Shown: positions 1 through 11,345 of the stretch, piece after piece
How the letters are laid out: each line of letters begins with the position of its first letter
How positions within the stretch are numbered: the stretch's first letter is position 1
Assembly: GCA_013400975.1 (NCBI GenBank)
Contig: WBMZ01003286.1
Span: forward strand, 62,001-126,000
From: Atrichornis clamosus
Lineage: Eukaryota; Chordata; Aves; Passeriformes; Menuridae
DNA: 64,000 nucleotides
Reading direction: 5' to 3'
Position numbers and translations under genes: made by a program
The notes under the pieces: model-generated
What the model was told of the DNA's origin: nothing
The model's input: only the letters and a program-made list of their open reading frames with translations
The model's database searches: none

Positions 1-1736
1 TGACCAGGCAGGGTGGCTTCTTTGGTAGGAGTGGCAGGGGACGCGTCACCCTTGTGAAGTGATGGACACGTGAGCCCAGGTATTGTGGGGTCTGGCTGAG
101 CGGGACCTGTGGATTCTCCCTCTAGTCCCAGCTTCGGCTCTGAGAGTGTGGGGTGCCTGGGGGCACTGGTTTGGGACACTCAGGCACCCCTCAGTGTTCG
201 AGAGCCACCTCCTTGGGAGGAGCTGCTTTTGGGAAGTTGAACCTGTTGCCTGTGCGGCAGAATCACGTGCGCCCGGAACACGTGTGAGATGAGGCAAGGA
301 AAGGGGAAAAAGAGGAGATATTTTTAGGTTTACTTTTCTGTGAATTCAGCGCTAGTGAAAAGTGCTGGATTGACAGCTCCGGAGACCGAAGCGGGCTGCA
401 AAGTGCAGGGAAGGGGTAGCCCAGTGAGCTTCATACTTCAGGATGGGATGCTGGGACTGGACCTCATCAGCTCAAACTGGCTGGACAGCAAATCCATGGG
501 GGATGTCTGTAATGTTGACTAGAGTTGGTGTGCTGGTGGGGTTATCCAGAGGATATGGGCTTCTCAGGAGGGCAGCTGGGGTTTTCTATGCTTCTTGTGG
601 CTTCGTCCTTCGTGGCTCACCCTATGGATTGCTCCTCATGGTTCCGCAGCCGCGTGAGGACCACCTGAACCTGCAGCAGGAGGGCCTGGGCTGCCATTTC
701 TGGTACTTTCTGGTACTGCCATTTCCGCTGAGCAAATTTCCCAGGCTTGTGTATTCCCATGCTCCTTGCAGAGGATGGAAGAGGTCTTCACACAGGGCTT
801 TGACCCTAAGAGCAGCTCCAAACTGGTGAGACAGGGCTGAGCCTGGCTGCTCCACGTGTTTTCCGAGCAGTGTTCTTGTGCTGTCCCCCTGCCAGCCCTT
901 CGCCTCCTCTCTCCCAACTGTTTACTTCTGGCTTTTGTTTCCTGGACTTGTTGCTATGCATGCGGCATGTGGAAGGAGCTCCAGCGAATATAGGCCACAC
1001 TTTGATTGTTCAGCAAGCTGGAAAATGATGAGTATAATTTTTGACAGAAAGGAAGGAGGGGGAAGGAGATCTCTGGGCTTTCAAATCTGCTCTGTCATAA
1101 GCAGGATCTTGCAAGGGCCTTCTGATGACTTCTCCCACCCCAAAGGAAATGGCGTTTGCATAGCAAGAGGGGTTAGAGGAAAAATTCCTCTCTTTACAAG
1201 GACAAAGCAACACTTCTTTCACCCAGCCTTCCACCTTGCATGGCGGCCCTGTCACAGCGCATCAGCCAAACGCGGTTGGTGTTGGCCACTAATTGACTGG
1301 GAAGCATCAGAGAGAAACCTGGATGCTGCTAAAAAAAACCCCCTTCCTGTTAGATCAGAGCATACGGGGTGCACCCCTCGGGATGCAGAGGTGCTGGCAG
1401 AGCACTGCTGGCAGAGCACTGCCTGCAGCGCCAGCCCCGGGGGATGTGGATGTCAGGGACCTTCAAACCAACCTGGAACTGCCTGGAAATGGAGACCCAG
1501 AGACCCCACAGACTTGTCCCAAACAGGACGCTCTGTTTGGGGCCACACCAGCAGTGGACTTGTCTCATCAGATTCCTGGGTGGCAGCAGAGCCCATGGAG
1601 ACCTTGGCTGCTCCCACTGTGTCCCTTCCCAACTCAGTGATCCGCTCCATTGGCATTGTCTGTGCAGTCCTCGCCAGCTCTCCCTTTTTATTTATTTTAT
1701 TTAATAGCATTGGCTAATTTCCACTTCAAATTTTTT
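1..1736. other. Unique sequence with no recognised gene
   Basis: No repeat family or domain was recognised. The longest frame (878-1717, + strand, 279 codons) has no recognisable motif and several overlapping frames on both strands, so it is not called a gene. A 14-bp unit is duplicated in tandem at 1392-1419. A T-rich run lies at about 1728-1748. Confidence 0.6.
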
Positions 1737-1850
1737 TTTTTTGTTGTTTATTTTAATGCGATCACTTCTAATGAGGCTAATGACATTTAGTCTCTGTGGC
1801 GGTGCATTTTAATTTGGTCACCGAAATGTCAGCGCACGGCAGCCTCCTCC
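1737..1850. promoter_or_regulatory. Candidate conserved non-coding block, AT-rich
   Basis: This short AT-rich block contains several TAAT-type homeodomain cores (around 1768, 1778 and 1809) and a TGTCA (TALE-type) motif near 1827. It sits in otherwise GC-rich sequence and carries no open frame of note. Compositional contrast and motif density suggest a regulatory element. Conservation was not testable here. Confidence 0.3.
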
Positions 1851-2069
1851 TATCTCCCTGTGACAAAAGGCACCTCAGACAAAGGGGCTCTGTCCCCGGC
1901 CATGCCTCGCCCTCCTTATCTCCTTCCTCCCAGGGACAGGCTAGGACTTTTGGCAAAGCCACCTCCTGCCATCCCCTCCTCTGCTGGCACTGGGGGAGTG
2001 GGTTCGGCCGCCAAAGGCCGCAAGGATGAAAGGCAAGGGCTGCCGGAAACTCGGGCTTTTGAGGCAGCC

Positions 2070-2150
2070 AGCGCCACGTAATTAATCAGATGTCAAAACC
2101 TCTCAGCAAAGTTAGCTTTGATCGGCAGGGAAATCTGTCAAATAGGTCGT
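2070..2150. promoter_or_regulatory. Candidate regulatory block with TALE and homeodomain motifs
   Basis: A TAATTAAT core at about 2079 is followed directly by an AGATGTCAAA motif (MEIS/PBX-like). A second CTGTCAAA lies near 2135. Pairing of TAAT and TGTCAAA motifs is known in developmental enhancers of the HOX/PBX/MEIS type. The assignment is by motif only. Confidence 0.3.
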
Positions 2151-3360
2151 TCTGCTGCCCCCGGTGCTTTTCTGTCTCTCCCTGCCCATAAGTCTACCTT
2201 GCCACTTCTCCTTTCCGTGGCAGAGGTGGCAACTTCCTACAGCAGGGCAGGACCTTCCTGCTTGGAAAGTGTGGACTGGCTTCTCCTGGCCCTCACCAGA
2301 GCCAGCAGCAGGGCTGGTGCCACGGGCATTGCTGGGCTGGAGATGGGAAAAGGGCAGAGGGCTGGGGTGGGAGTTGTAGGTGTTTGGAGAGGTTGAGGTG
2401 CTCAGATGCTGCTGTGTGAAGTTGGCGAGGGCTCTGGTGCCAAGCTGGGGTGTCAGGAGCAGCCTGAACCCCAGGAGAGGCGGCGCTGGGGTCGCAGGTG
2501 GCTGCACTGGAGAGGTGGCAACTTCTTTGCGTTGTATTTTACTCGAGTCCTCTCAAGATGCTGAACCTCAGAAGCCTGAGCCATTTTGCTTAAGAATGAG
2601 TCCTTTTTTCTGCAATCTGAGTCCAAATGCAGCTGAATTTGATCTGTTCTCCTTTGATCTGTTCCTCCCTTGCTATTCTATGTACCAGGAATGGATGAAG
2701 ATTAAAGTTTGTAGTTTCTGAGCAAACTAGGTTACTCATCACTGCAAGATACCCAATTACCTGCTGATACCTCAGGAGTGAGAAGGTATTGATCCTGCTT
2801 GGATTTGAACTTGTTGAACCAAAGACTCTGGATATTTCAAATCTGTTGCTGAGGATGTGCTGTTTCCTTCAGGAATCAAAGTGGGATGCAGGCTGTGTTT
2901 CTGCACCACGTGGGCTGGTGGGAGGTGGGTCTCTCCTCTCTGCCACTGAGGAGATGACCAGTAAGTGATAAATAATAGCATCTGCACTCTCCACACTACA
3001 GCAGGGATGTAGATGTAATGACTTTGGTGATGTGCCTGGGGAATATCTCAGTTTTACTGAAAATAAGTCCCCAGAAGCTGATTTTTTCCCTCCCGTGTGG
3101 GTGGGTTTTCTGTGCCTTCCCTGCTCACCACCTCTTTGTGAGCACTGCATGCTGCAGGAGTGCCTTTGATGGCATCCCCTGTGCCTGTCTTCCTCCTGTC
3201 TGTCGTGTTCCCAACCAGAAATAGCCTATCAATTCAAAACAAACCCAAAAATTCTTCCAAAATTACCCGGTGAGATGAGGCCAGGGGGCCTGGATCACAA
3301 GGTTTATTACTGAAACTCAGAGGTATCATGTCTCACTCTTACAGAGTGGTTGTTTCCAGT
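2151..3360. other. Unique sequence with no recognised feature
   Basis: Mixed GC-rich and neutral sequence. Frames are short and overlap on both strands. I see no repeat, RNA gene or motif cluster. Confidence 0.6.
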
Positions 3361-3365
3361 AGATC

Positions 3366-3490
3366 TTAAAATACTTCACGGAGAAGAGAAATGTCATTGT
3401 ACCTGTTTTTGCAGACAGGGGAGCCAAGGAATAAAGAGGGAAAATGACTTGCCCAAGGCATGTGCAGAGACACGTGTTCAAAGACGTGTC
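3366..3490 (-). repeat. MIR SINE relic
   Basis: The + strand reads like the reverse complement of MIR. A degraded 'cagacaggg...' stretch is followed by TGACTTGCCCAAGG at about 3446-3459, the most diagnostic core of the family, and by a decayed 'gttcaaag' segment. MIR is an ancient tRNA-derived SINE shared by amniotes, and only heavily mutated copies remain in birds. Confidence 0.6.
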
Positions 3491-4094
3491 CTTGCTGTAG
3501 CTCCAAATCCGAAGTACGTTTTTCCTTGTGAAACAGTGGATTTTGACTTCCTCCTTTGAGAAGCACAGGGGAAAGAGTGCAGGATCAATATACTGGGTGC
3601 TAAAATCCCTGTGCTGGGCTGGCACAGGGCTGGAGCATCACCGGGCTCTTGGGCCTGCACTGGGAGCAGTGGATGCTCCAGTCAGTGCCACTGGCAGGAG
3701 AGGCTGTACCACGGTTCAGGCAGCGATGTCTGGAGGTAGGAAAATGTGAATTCATGATCAGTCCAACTCTGTGAGTCGAGGGCCACCCTCTGCTCCTCTC
3801 CAAGTTGGCAGGAGGGCAGCATGTGGTTGATCCCCCTGCCCTTTCACGTTGCATTTTGCTTGTCTTTCCCCTGGGGTTTGAGAAGGATGATCCCTGAGCG
3901 GAAAGCAGGAGGTGAACAGAGGAGAAATTCTCAAGCACGCTCTTCACTCAGCCCTTGCTCTCCAGATGGAAATGGTCTTTGGAATTTAACGGAGAGCAGG
4001 CATTTGTCCTGTCAATGCCTGCCCTGCCTCAGCTTGGTGAGCTGCTGCATCCTCCGGCCGCTCCGAGGCTGAGCACCGCTGCCTCTGCCAGCCT
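3491..4094. other. Unique sequence with no recognised feature
   Basis: No repeat or coding signal was recognised. Open frames are short and conflict between strands. Confidence 0.55.
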
Positions 4095-4270
4095 TTCCGT
4101 ATCCTCGGGATACTTTATCTTTATAAAGTCGCAATGAGTGGACAGTATAATATATTTCACTTTTAATAAGGTGTTGCCAGTTGCACACACTCCACAAGGC
4201 AATTAGTGTCAAAAGCAGCTAAGCAATGGCGGGGCGACGTAATTCCGCTGTTTACCGGGCTGGAGGATTT
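4095..4270. promoter_or_regulatory. Candidate conserved non-coding block
   Basis: The block contains TTTATA/TATAA-type stretches, a TTTTAATAAGG motif near 4161, a CAATTAGTGTCAAAAG stretch near 4200 that pairs a homeodomain core with TGTCAAA, and isolated CpGs preserved in an AT-rich context. Composition differs sharply from the flanks. The enhancer call is inference. Confidence 0.3.
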
Positions 4271-4581
4271 ATGGGCAGCGCTGGAGGAGCCGCGGTCACG
4301 GCTTGGCTGGAGACACAGGATCCGTGCACTGGCTTTGAAACCGTGCTCCGAGCTGCTCCGAGTCCTGCCGATCTTGGGAACTCTTGAGAGAGAGGCAGGG
4401 ACGAGCTGCTGCGTCATTTTGGTGGCCCCCCAGTTCTGGGACTCTGAAAGGGGATGCTGAGGCTGCTCAGATGCGCCAGCCAGATGGGCAGTTGCTCAAA
4501 ATTCTGACTGAGAGGAGCCTCTTGCTCTTTGGCCTGGGAGGCAGAGATTTGCAGTGTGAGATTCTCCTCAACGAGGAAGGA
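4271..4581. other. Unique sequence with no recognised feature
   Basis: Nothing beyond short conflicting frames is seen. Confidence 0.5.
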
Positions 4582-4725
4582 AATCATAGAAACAGAATGA
4601 TTTGGGTTGGAAGGGATCTTGAAGATGCCACCCTTGTGCCATGGGCAGGGACATCTTTCACTAGACCAGGTTGCCTGGCTTTGAACATCGTCAGGGATGG
4701 GAGGAATCTCTGGTGTCTGGAATAA
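4582..4725 (-). repeat. CR1 LINE fragment, 3' end
   Basis: The stretch begins with a degraded 'aatcatagaa..cagaatg' tail, followed by TTTGGGTTGGAAGGGATCTT, a 'ccatgggcagggacat' segment, 'ctagaccaggttgc' and 'cagggatggg'. This is the reverse complement of the 3' untranslated end of avian CR1. Only about 140 bp remain, which is typical of 5'-truncated CR1 insertions. It has no coding capacity. Confidence 0.9.
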
Positions 4726-7089
4726 AGGGAGATCCTGGGCTTGGTTGGCTCATGGGCATGATGCTGATGGAGCTGGTGTGACCAGTTGTGTGGAGACAAG
4801 ACTGGAAGGGGGAGTTTTCAGGTCTGGGGGAGGCTTTTTTGTATCTTTGCAGCCCCTGAGGCACCTGGAAGTACCCAGAGATGGTGTGGGACCATACTTG
4901 GTGGTGCTGCTTCACGGGAGAGTAACCCCATTTTCTATCCTGGGCATCTAGGACTTCTTACTTCAATTTTTAAAATTTTTTTTTAGCATCAGGGCATGTT
5001 GGGCAAAGAGCTTCAGTGAGCTTAGCTCAGGGAAGTGCTTATCCCTGCCTCCTTCCCATGAACTGAACATTCCCACTTTTGTCTGGGGACTCTCTGATCA
5101 TCACAGGCTGTACCGTGCAGTTTTCATAGTCTGTCCGTGTGCTGATCTTGCTGCTGAGGCAGTCAGGCAGCTCCACCATCCTGCCAGAGCTCTCCTACCC
5201 AGATCTGAGCAGACTCGTGGGTTTGCAGAGGTTTGACCCCCAGTCCTTGGCTTTGTGGGTGGACAGAAAGTGGTGTCGCACCAGCGTGGTGTGGGTGGAG
5301 GTGTGCTGCTGTGCCTAGTGGGCGGACTGGGCTGCAGGTGCTGCAGAGTGAGTCCGGCCAGGATGTGCTGCAGGGAAGCAAACCCAGTTTGTGTGTCCGA
5401 TCTGTCGGATGTGATTCCCAGGGTCTGGAATCAGCCGCTGGGGAATGCACGTGCACGCAGCCGCTGACGACGAGGCGCCGTGTTCCGCATCGCTCAGCTC
5501 TGCCGTGGCCTCTGCACACCTGAACCTGCCCCTCTCCTGGCATCTGCCACCCCAGCCCCTGGGGATGCCTTCACCATCTCCCACGGAGGGATCAGCCCCA
5601 GGATTTGGTTTTTTGGAGCGAGCACAGGCAATATTCCTGAGCCTGTGCCCCTGCCTGCTCCCCCTTCCCCACTCCCTGTTTCTCAGTTCAATAAAGTCCC
5701 AGTTTCTTGGGTTTGTTCTCCGAATTGAAAGCCTTCCATTTTCACACCTCTGTAATTGGTGCTATCTGTTGAGAGAAACTCTGCAACTCCAGCCAGCCAA
5801 GGTCAGGAGGAGCTGAATTGAATTAAAAGGAGCAGAAATTGGTTCGAGGTGGGCAGAGGGCCGCAGGGAGAACTATGCAATTTCTCTCCTCGGGGCTCCT
5901 GATGAGCAGAGCAAGCGACAGCTTCCCATCTCTGCCCGTGGGGGGCTGACACTGGCCCACCCACACCTTAATCTGCACACCGAGGTGGGCACCTCTCAAT
6001 TGAAAACAAGGAAATGAAACCCAGCATCTCCTCCTTTTATCTGGTCAGCAGGACAGGGCTCTGCTCCTCTGGTTCCTTGGCTAGGATGCTGACAACTGTC
6101 ACTGAAATGACCTTGTGGTGATTAAATACAGCAAGAAATGATGCTTTTAATAAAAAAACTAAAGCTGTGATACAAGCTGATGGCTGGGAGATTTAAGATG
6201 CCATGCATTTAATCCTACCTGTGACTCAAGCCCAGGTTGAAAACCCCTTGTGCCATTGGACTGAGTTAAAGGTGAGCATCCCAGACTTTGGATCATGATT
6301 TCCCAGCTTAGTCTCTGCTGGACTTCAGCTGGTGTAAAACCTGAGCAACTTCAGCCAAAGCCAATGGATTTATAGCCCCGTGGTAAAGCTACAGATGGAG
6401 AGTGTGCTGGGAAGTGCCAGGTGTGGAGTTGTCTTAGGGGAATAGATGTGATGCTTACAGCTCTTATGGAGCTGCTTGGAAATTTTCCCATATTTTTTTT
6501 CCCCGTGAAAAATGTCTTTTTCGTTATCTTCACTCACAGAGCATGTGAGCACTCTTTGCTTGGCTTTAGGAAGTTTGCTTATCTTGAGGATGCTGTTTCT
6601 AGGATCAGGAGGAGACCTATCTCAGGAAGGGAGTGCTGTGACCTCTGATCCCTGTGCTGCCCTTATCCCTCAGCCCACACAGAATCCTTCTTCCCCAGGC
6701 AGGCCTGGTTTGGCTTTCACTTTTGCAGCTCTTCTAGTGGGTATATAATTAGTTTTTCTCAGGGATTTGGCCCCAGGTCTTCCCCAGCCCAGCTAAATGT
6801 CCTTGGCTCTCCAGAAATAGAGCTGCTCTCGCTTTGGTGCTGGCTTGGGAAGTATTCAGAGTAGAGTGGCTCCAACAGGACAGCGCAGAAAGGGGGAGAT
6901 ATTTCAAATGGTGAAATTTCAGGCAACAAGGGAGCAATTTTCCACCCACTTCTGAGCTGGAGCGAAGCCCTTCCAGTCTCCCTTTCTGTCGCTCCCCAGC
7001 TGGGCTGGCACCAGGGATGTGCCATTTATTAGCAGCAGTAAAAAGGCACGTGGCCAAGGTAGCCCTGCAGGATGCCAAGCGCCGTACCC
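4726..7089. other. Unique sequence, mostly featureless
   Basis: No gene or repeat was recognised. Short AT-rich patches (about 5810-5860 and 6105-6220) contain TTAAT-type motifs and could be small regulatory elements, but neither is strong. Poly-T runs occur near 4976 and 6491. Open frames overlap on both strands without domains. Confidence 0.5.
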
Positions 7090-7260
7090 CGCCTGCCCAG
7101 CTGTTTGGAGGATGTCCCCAGCCCCATATTCCCCCCCCAGGGGACTCGGTGCTTGTGGCCTCGCTGTCCCCTGCTCCTGCCCTCGGGCAGGAGAGGAGGC
7201 GGTGGCACGGCTGGAGCCGCCGGAGCTCCCTGTGACCGCCCCGCGCCCCTGCCCTGCCTC
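7090..7260. other. CpG-rich, C-rich patch
   Basis: This GC-rich patch has a C-run at about 7131-7138 and a cluster of CpGs around 7200-7250. It is too small to call a CpG island with confidence and has no recognisable promoter or exon. It directly precedes an AT-rich candidate regulatory block. Confidence 0.35.
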
Positions 7261-7500
7261 TCTCGTAATTTATACAAGCGCAAGCCGATGTTCCCTTTTA
7301 AATTGACAAAGGCAGAGACTGGAGCCTGGGAAGCCCTCTGACCCCGGAGCCCTGGTCCATGAAAATTACAGGCGCTGTACAGCGCGTTTCCTCTTGATGT
7401 ACTTGCAGTGGGGAGATGCTGGTTAATTTGCCAGGACTCAGAGGTGACCCGGGTTTAATAAAGAGGATTAATGGATTTGAGCTAAAGGTCTCGGCTGTTT
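7261..7500. promoter_or_regulatory. Candidate regulatory block with 14-bp palindrome
   Basis: An AT-rich stretch with GTAATTTATA, TTTTAAATTGACAAAGG, GGTTAATTTG and TTTAATAAAGAGGATTAATGG motifs surrounds a perfect 14-bp palindrome, GCGCTGTACAGCGC, at 7372-7385. The mix of homeodomain-type cores with a CpG-containing palindrome is unusual for neutral bird sequence. Its role is inferred. Confidence 0.35.
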
Positions 7501-9799
7501 GGAGCTGATAGCCTTCTCCTTCGAAGACACTCTGGCAAGGCACGGCTCAGCCTCTTGCCGGCAGGGGTGGGGGCAGCTCTGTGAAAGGAGCGCTGCCGTG
7601 TGGGCAGGGAATTGCCTCGGGGGTTAATGAGCAGGCCCAGGTATCCCGACACAACTCCCCGGGCTGGGCAGTGCTGCTGTGAGGCTGCCAGCCTGCCCCG
7701 TGTCCTGCCTGTCGTTCCTGCAGTGGAGCAGGGAGCCTGGTTATGCCCTGGGATGACCCCTTCCCACATCCCGGACACGTGTGCCATCCCTTAGGGGGGA
7801 CACGACCGGGCGAAGGGTGTGACAGCTGGACACAGAGCTTGTGCAGTGCTTTCTGCTCCAGTTTTGGGATTTGATGCTGAATTTGGGCTCCTTGTTTCAG
7901 CAGCTTGCCCTGTGGCTGGTTTAGGATGGCAGTGCCCACCGTTGAGTGCATCCCAGTGCTGATCCTACCAAGGGGAATTCATGCTTTGTTCTGAGTCTGG
8001 CACAGCTTCCCACTGATTTACTCTCTTCCTCAGGGAAGAGAGGCAGGGTTTTAGGGATGGGGTTGGGCTCACCAACAGACTCTGCAGTGGTGGGCAGCTG
8101 GGGAGCAGCAGAGGAGATGGGTTGGCTCAGGGCTGGATGCCTGAGCAGTGTCACAGCTGGGTGCAGGGATCAAGGTAGGACGGAGAGGGAGTTTCTTGCC
8201 TGGAGGATGCACGTGTAAGGTGTGAGAGGTGACAGGGCTGTGGGGGACAGCTGAAGGCAGTTTGTCTCAGCAGATCCGTTCTGCTCTCCCTGCTGGAGCC
8301 CTCCTGTTCTCGTGAGAGTTAACAACAGCCCTGTGGGAAGGATCCCATGGGGCTGGCAAAAGTGGCAGGAGTGATAGGCTGCCAGGGACTGTGATGGGGA
8401 AAAGGCTGAGCTGAGCCGCTGCCATACCCCCCTGCTCTGCCTTCCCACTTAATGTTCCCAGCACGCAGAGAGCAATGAATTCCCCGTAGCGTCCCGCTCC
8501 CTGGCCCTGGAGTCTCTGGCGATATTCCCGTAATAAGTAAGTGGAGTACTTTGGACAGGAGCAGCCAGGGACTGGGCCAGTTTCCCTGCCGGGAAAATGC
8601 ATGCACGATCAATGCAATCAACTTACCCTTCAGGTCCTTTTTGGGTTGGATGGAAGAGATGCTCTGACTGAAACCCATTTATTGAGTGGGGAAGGTGCAA
8701 TGGAATTACAAGCTGTAGCTTTTATCAGCTCCTGGCTTCTGCCTTGTCTTTTCCTTATCCAACAGAATGCTGAGTGTTATGAAGCATTATTCTCTTAAAA
8801 CCCCATTTTTCCTCATTTCAGAGGGGTAGGTAAGCACTCAGTGATTCATCCTTTGCTAACTACAGGTGGAAGCATTCAACAGGAGATCCTGGCATGGAGC
8901 TGGATCATCTCTAAAGTATTATTTATCCCTCTAGGGCTGGGCACTGACCTCTCTCAGCTTGGTGCTCATCAGGGAATTCCAAACGAACAATTCCCTTGCA
9001 GAGTTGAGCGTGGAGTCAGAGCCAAACCCATTTGCACTCCTCCCAGTGCATCCCACAGCTCTTTAGGACAGGAAGGGAAGGTATTGAATGTATCACAGAG
9101 AAATTAAGTACAGGAACTGGAATGGATGATTCAGCAAATGCTCTTAAGGGTGCTGCTGTGTTATAATGGATCCTGATGTGCTGCTGGATCCCAGCTGGAA
9201 AGCCCAGAGGGAGTTTTGCAGGGGTGTACATGGCTGCACAAACCCTGAGCGTCGCTAGGAATGAGGTCAAATTTTGTCCATCAGTGCTGTGTTTTGGTCA
9301 CTTTGGGCTGACGTTGGTGAATTTTTTCTGGTCTGGATAGTATGTGACTCTTGGGGAATTTTTTCTTGTATAAACAGGCTTATTTTCAAATCACTGCTGA
9401 AATGATAAAAAGGAAAAAAAACCCCAGAAATTGCGCGTTTTCTGTCATTTAATCTCTTGTGCTGCTCCTACTACCCAGCCACCATTGAGGTCAGTGCAAG
9501 AGCCTGTCTGGCAAATAATCTTTAATGCTCACAAGTGGCCAGGACTTGGGGTTTGCCTCGCCCCTGCTTCCTCCAGCAAGGAGCGTCACCTCTGTGCCAT
9601 CCTCTTCCTCCTCCAATCCCCCTCCTTCCAGGAGACGTGCGAGCCGGCTCCTGGCACGGCTCTGTCCCTGCCTGCTGCTGGAGGTTTCCTGATGTGACAC
9701 AAGAGATCTGGCTAATGGCCCTGTGCTGCTTCCATGTATCCGGGGGGGCTGGGGACCAAATTTAGCCGTGCAGTAGCTGGGCAAAGTGTCTATTTCGGT
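7501..9799. other. Unique sequence with no recognised gene
   Basis: No repeat family was recognised. Open frames up to about 134 codons occur on both strands and lack domains. An A-run with C-run follows near 9410-9425. Nothing further is supported. Confidence 0.5.
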
Positions 9800-10330
9800 C
9801 AGTGCCGGGGACTGTGCCGGCATGCCAAGAGGAGCGCGTTGGTCCCGCAGCCCCTTCCTGAGGCTGCTTCCCAGGAACGCCCTGGCTCTGGATGCAGAGA
9901 GCCACTTTGCAGTCAGGTCAGGTGCTTTCCCTGGAGCTCAGCCCTGCGCTGAGCCGGCCTCGCCGAGGACCTGGGGGGGTGCCGCAGCGGGGACCCCCCT
10001 CTGCAGCGGGGCCTTGCAAATGAGCCCGGCTGCACCGGGGCTGCTGCCTTAATGCATTCAGCCGGCATTGTCTTCCCCTGCGCTCGGCTGTAATTTATCC
10101 AGGGATTTGCCATGTATTATTTAGCTCGGCGCTGGAGACGCGAGATGCTGGTTTTTTGGGAGGGAGCCGGGCGGAGCATCCCCGGCTCCGGCGCTCGCCC
10201 GGGTGTTGCCTGGCGAGCGAGCAGAGCATCTCCGTGCGCCGACCCTCCGGCCCCGCGCTGCCGCCGGGGCTTTTCCCGGGAGAGCTCTCATCCCGGGCAG
10301 CAGACCTAGCGCGAAATTGCTGTTCACCCC
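9800..10330. promoter_or_regulatory. CpG-dense block (candidate CpG island)
   Basis: CpGs are dense here. I counted about 22 in 10141-10320 alone, close to or above the number expected from base composition, whereas most of the window is CpG-poor. Unmethylated CpG islands usually mark promoters or developmental enhancers. No exon, TATA box or start codon context could be supported on either strand, so this could be an orphan CpG island. AT-rich regulatory sequence follows immediately. Confidence 0.5.
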
Positions 10331-10429
10331 TGCAGCAGGAGATTTAATTATCATTAGCTGAGCTTGCACAGCTCCACGTGCTGTCGTGCAGCTGCAAGTT
10401 TAGCTGGGCCTTTTAAAAATCCAGCTGCA
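10331..10429. promoter_or_regulatory. Candidate regulatory block abutting the CpG-dense block
   Basis: A GATTTAATTATCATTAGCTG stretch, a CACGTG E-box near 10375 and CAGCTG E-boxes near 10389 and 10422 occur within about 100 bp. The combination suggests a short enhancer or promoter-proximal element. The call rests on motifs only. Confidence 0.3.
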
Positions 10430-10460
10430 ATATATATATATATCTATATATATATATCTA
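10430..10460. repeat. (AT)n microsatellite
   Basis: An alternating AT tract of about 30 bp is interrupted twice by a C, and is followed by a short C-run at about 10463-10470. Confidence 0.9.
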
Positions 10461-11149
10461 TTCCCCCCCCTTTACTTTGTGTTTTTATTCTTTGCCTCAC
10501 ACAAAAGCTTTGCTTTAATGTTCGGGGTCAATTTGGCAGCCTCTGAGCACGGTGCATGCTCAGAGAGGGAGGAAAATGAGTATTTCAAGGAGACTTGCAG
10601 CCAGGCAGAGCAACCCGTGGGCATGTTTAAAATATGCAAGTCCCATTCCCAGGGATTGGGCAGTTTTTGCAGGATTTAGCATTTATTTTATGGCCTATCA
10701 ATTTACTGGGGGAAAAAAAAGAAGTGTTAAAAAAATCCCCTTTTTCTTGTGAACAGGAGTTAGGGGCATGGTGGGTGTGGGAGGAAGGGGAGAGATCCTC
10801 AAGGATTTTTCTCCTGTGAGTTGGAAAAGCCAAACTCCCTGAATTGCCCAAAATTTCAGGGTTTTTTTCAAGACTCTGACTGTCTGTGCAATGAGCTGGC
10901 AAAACCCAGCCCAATCTCTTCACGAAACAGTTCCTTTTTAGCAGAACTTTGTTTCCATCAGCATTTCCCACAAAACTTCCTTTTTTAATCAAAAATTGGA
11001 TTTTTCCTACCAAAAATCCCTTTTTTTTCTGGGAAGTCCTTGGCAAATCCTCTTTTTGTGGGCCGAATTCGTGGCGTGGTGACCTTTTCCCATGACTTTT
11101 CCCATCCCTGCCCCACCCAGCCCTGGAAGCCGCTTTCCCCCCACCATTG
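10461..11149. other. Unique sequence, T- and A-run rich
   Basis: Many short A or T runs (for example near 10702, 10861, 11018) sit in otherwise unique sequence. A 179-codon frame on the minus strand (10627-11166) is rich in Lys and Phe from these runs and is not judged to be coding. Confidence 0.45.
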
Positions 11150-11345
11150 CCAATAAAGGCAAACAAAAATTAAATCTATAATTATCATTACTAATTCCAC
11201 TTAATTAGTCACAAGCCAGCAGCCAAATTGGCTTTCTCATAATTATCAGATAAGCAGTAAGCACATCTCATAGATTATAATTAACACTGCTTAATTAAAA
11301 TCTAATATACATACACCCTTTCCTCAACATATGCCTAATTGGGTT
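11150..11345. promoter_or_regulatory. Strong candidate conserved enhancer, homeodomain-rich
   Basis: This AT-rich block of about 195 bp holds at least eight TAAT/ATTA cores, including CTTAATTAG near 11200 and CTTAATTAAAA near 11290. It also has a consensus GATA site (AGATAA, 11248-11253) and a 13-bp inverted repeat AGCCAAATTGGCT at 11221-11233. No open frame covers it. Such density is characteristic of deeply conserved developmental enhancers. Conservation itself could not be tested. Confidence 0.5.

Noticed and set aside
10627..11166. 179-codon minus-strand Lys/Phe-rich frame
   Set aside because: Composition comes from A/T runs. No domain and no supporting splice or start context.
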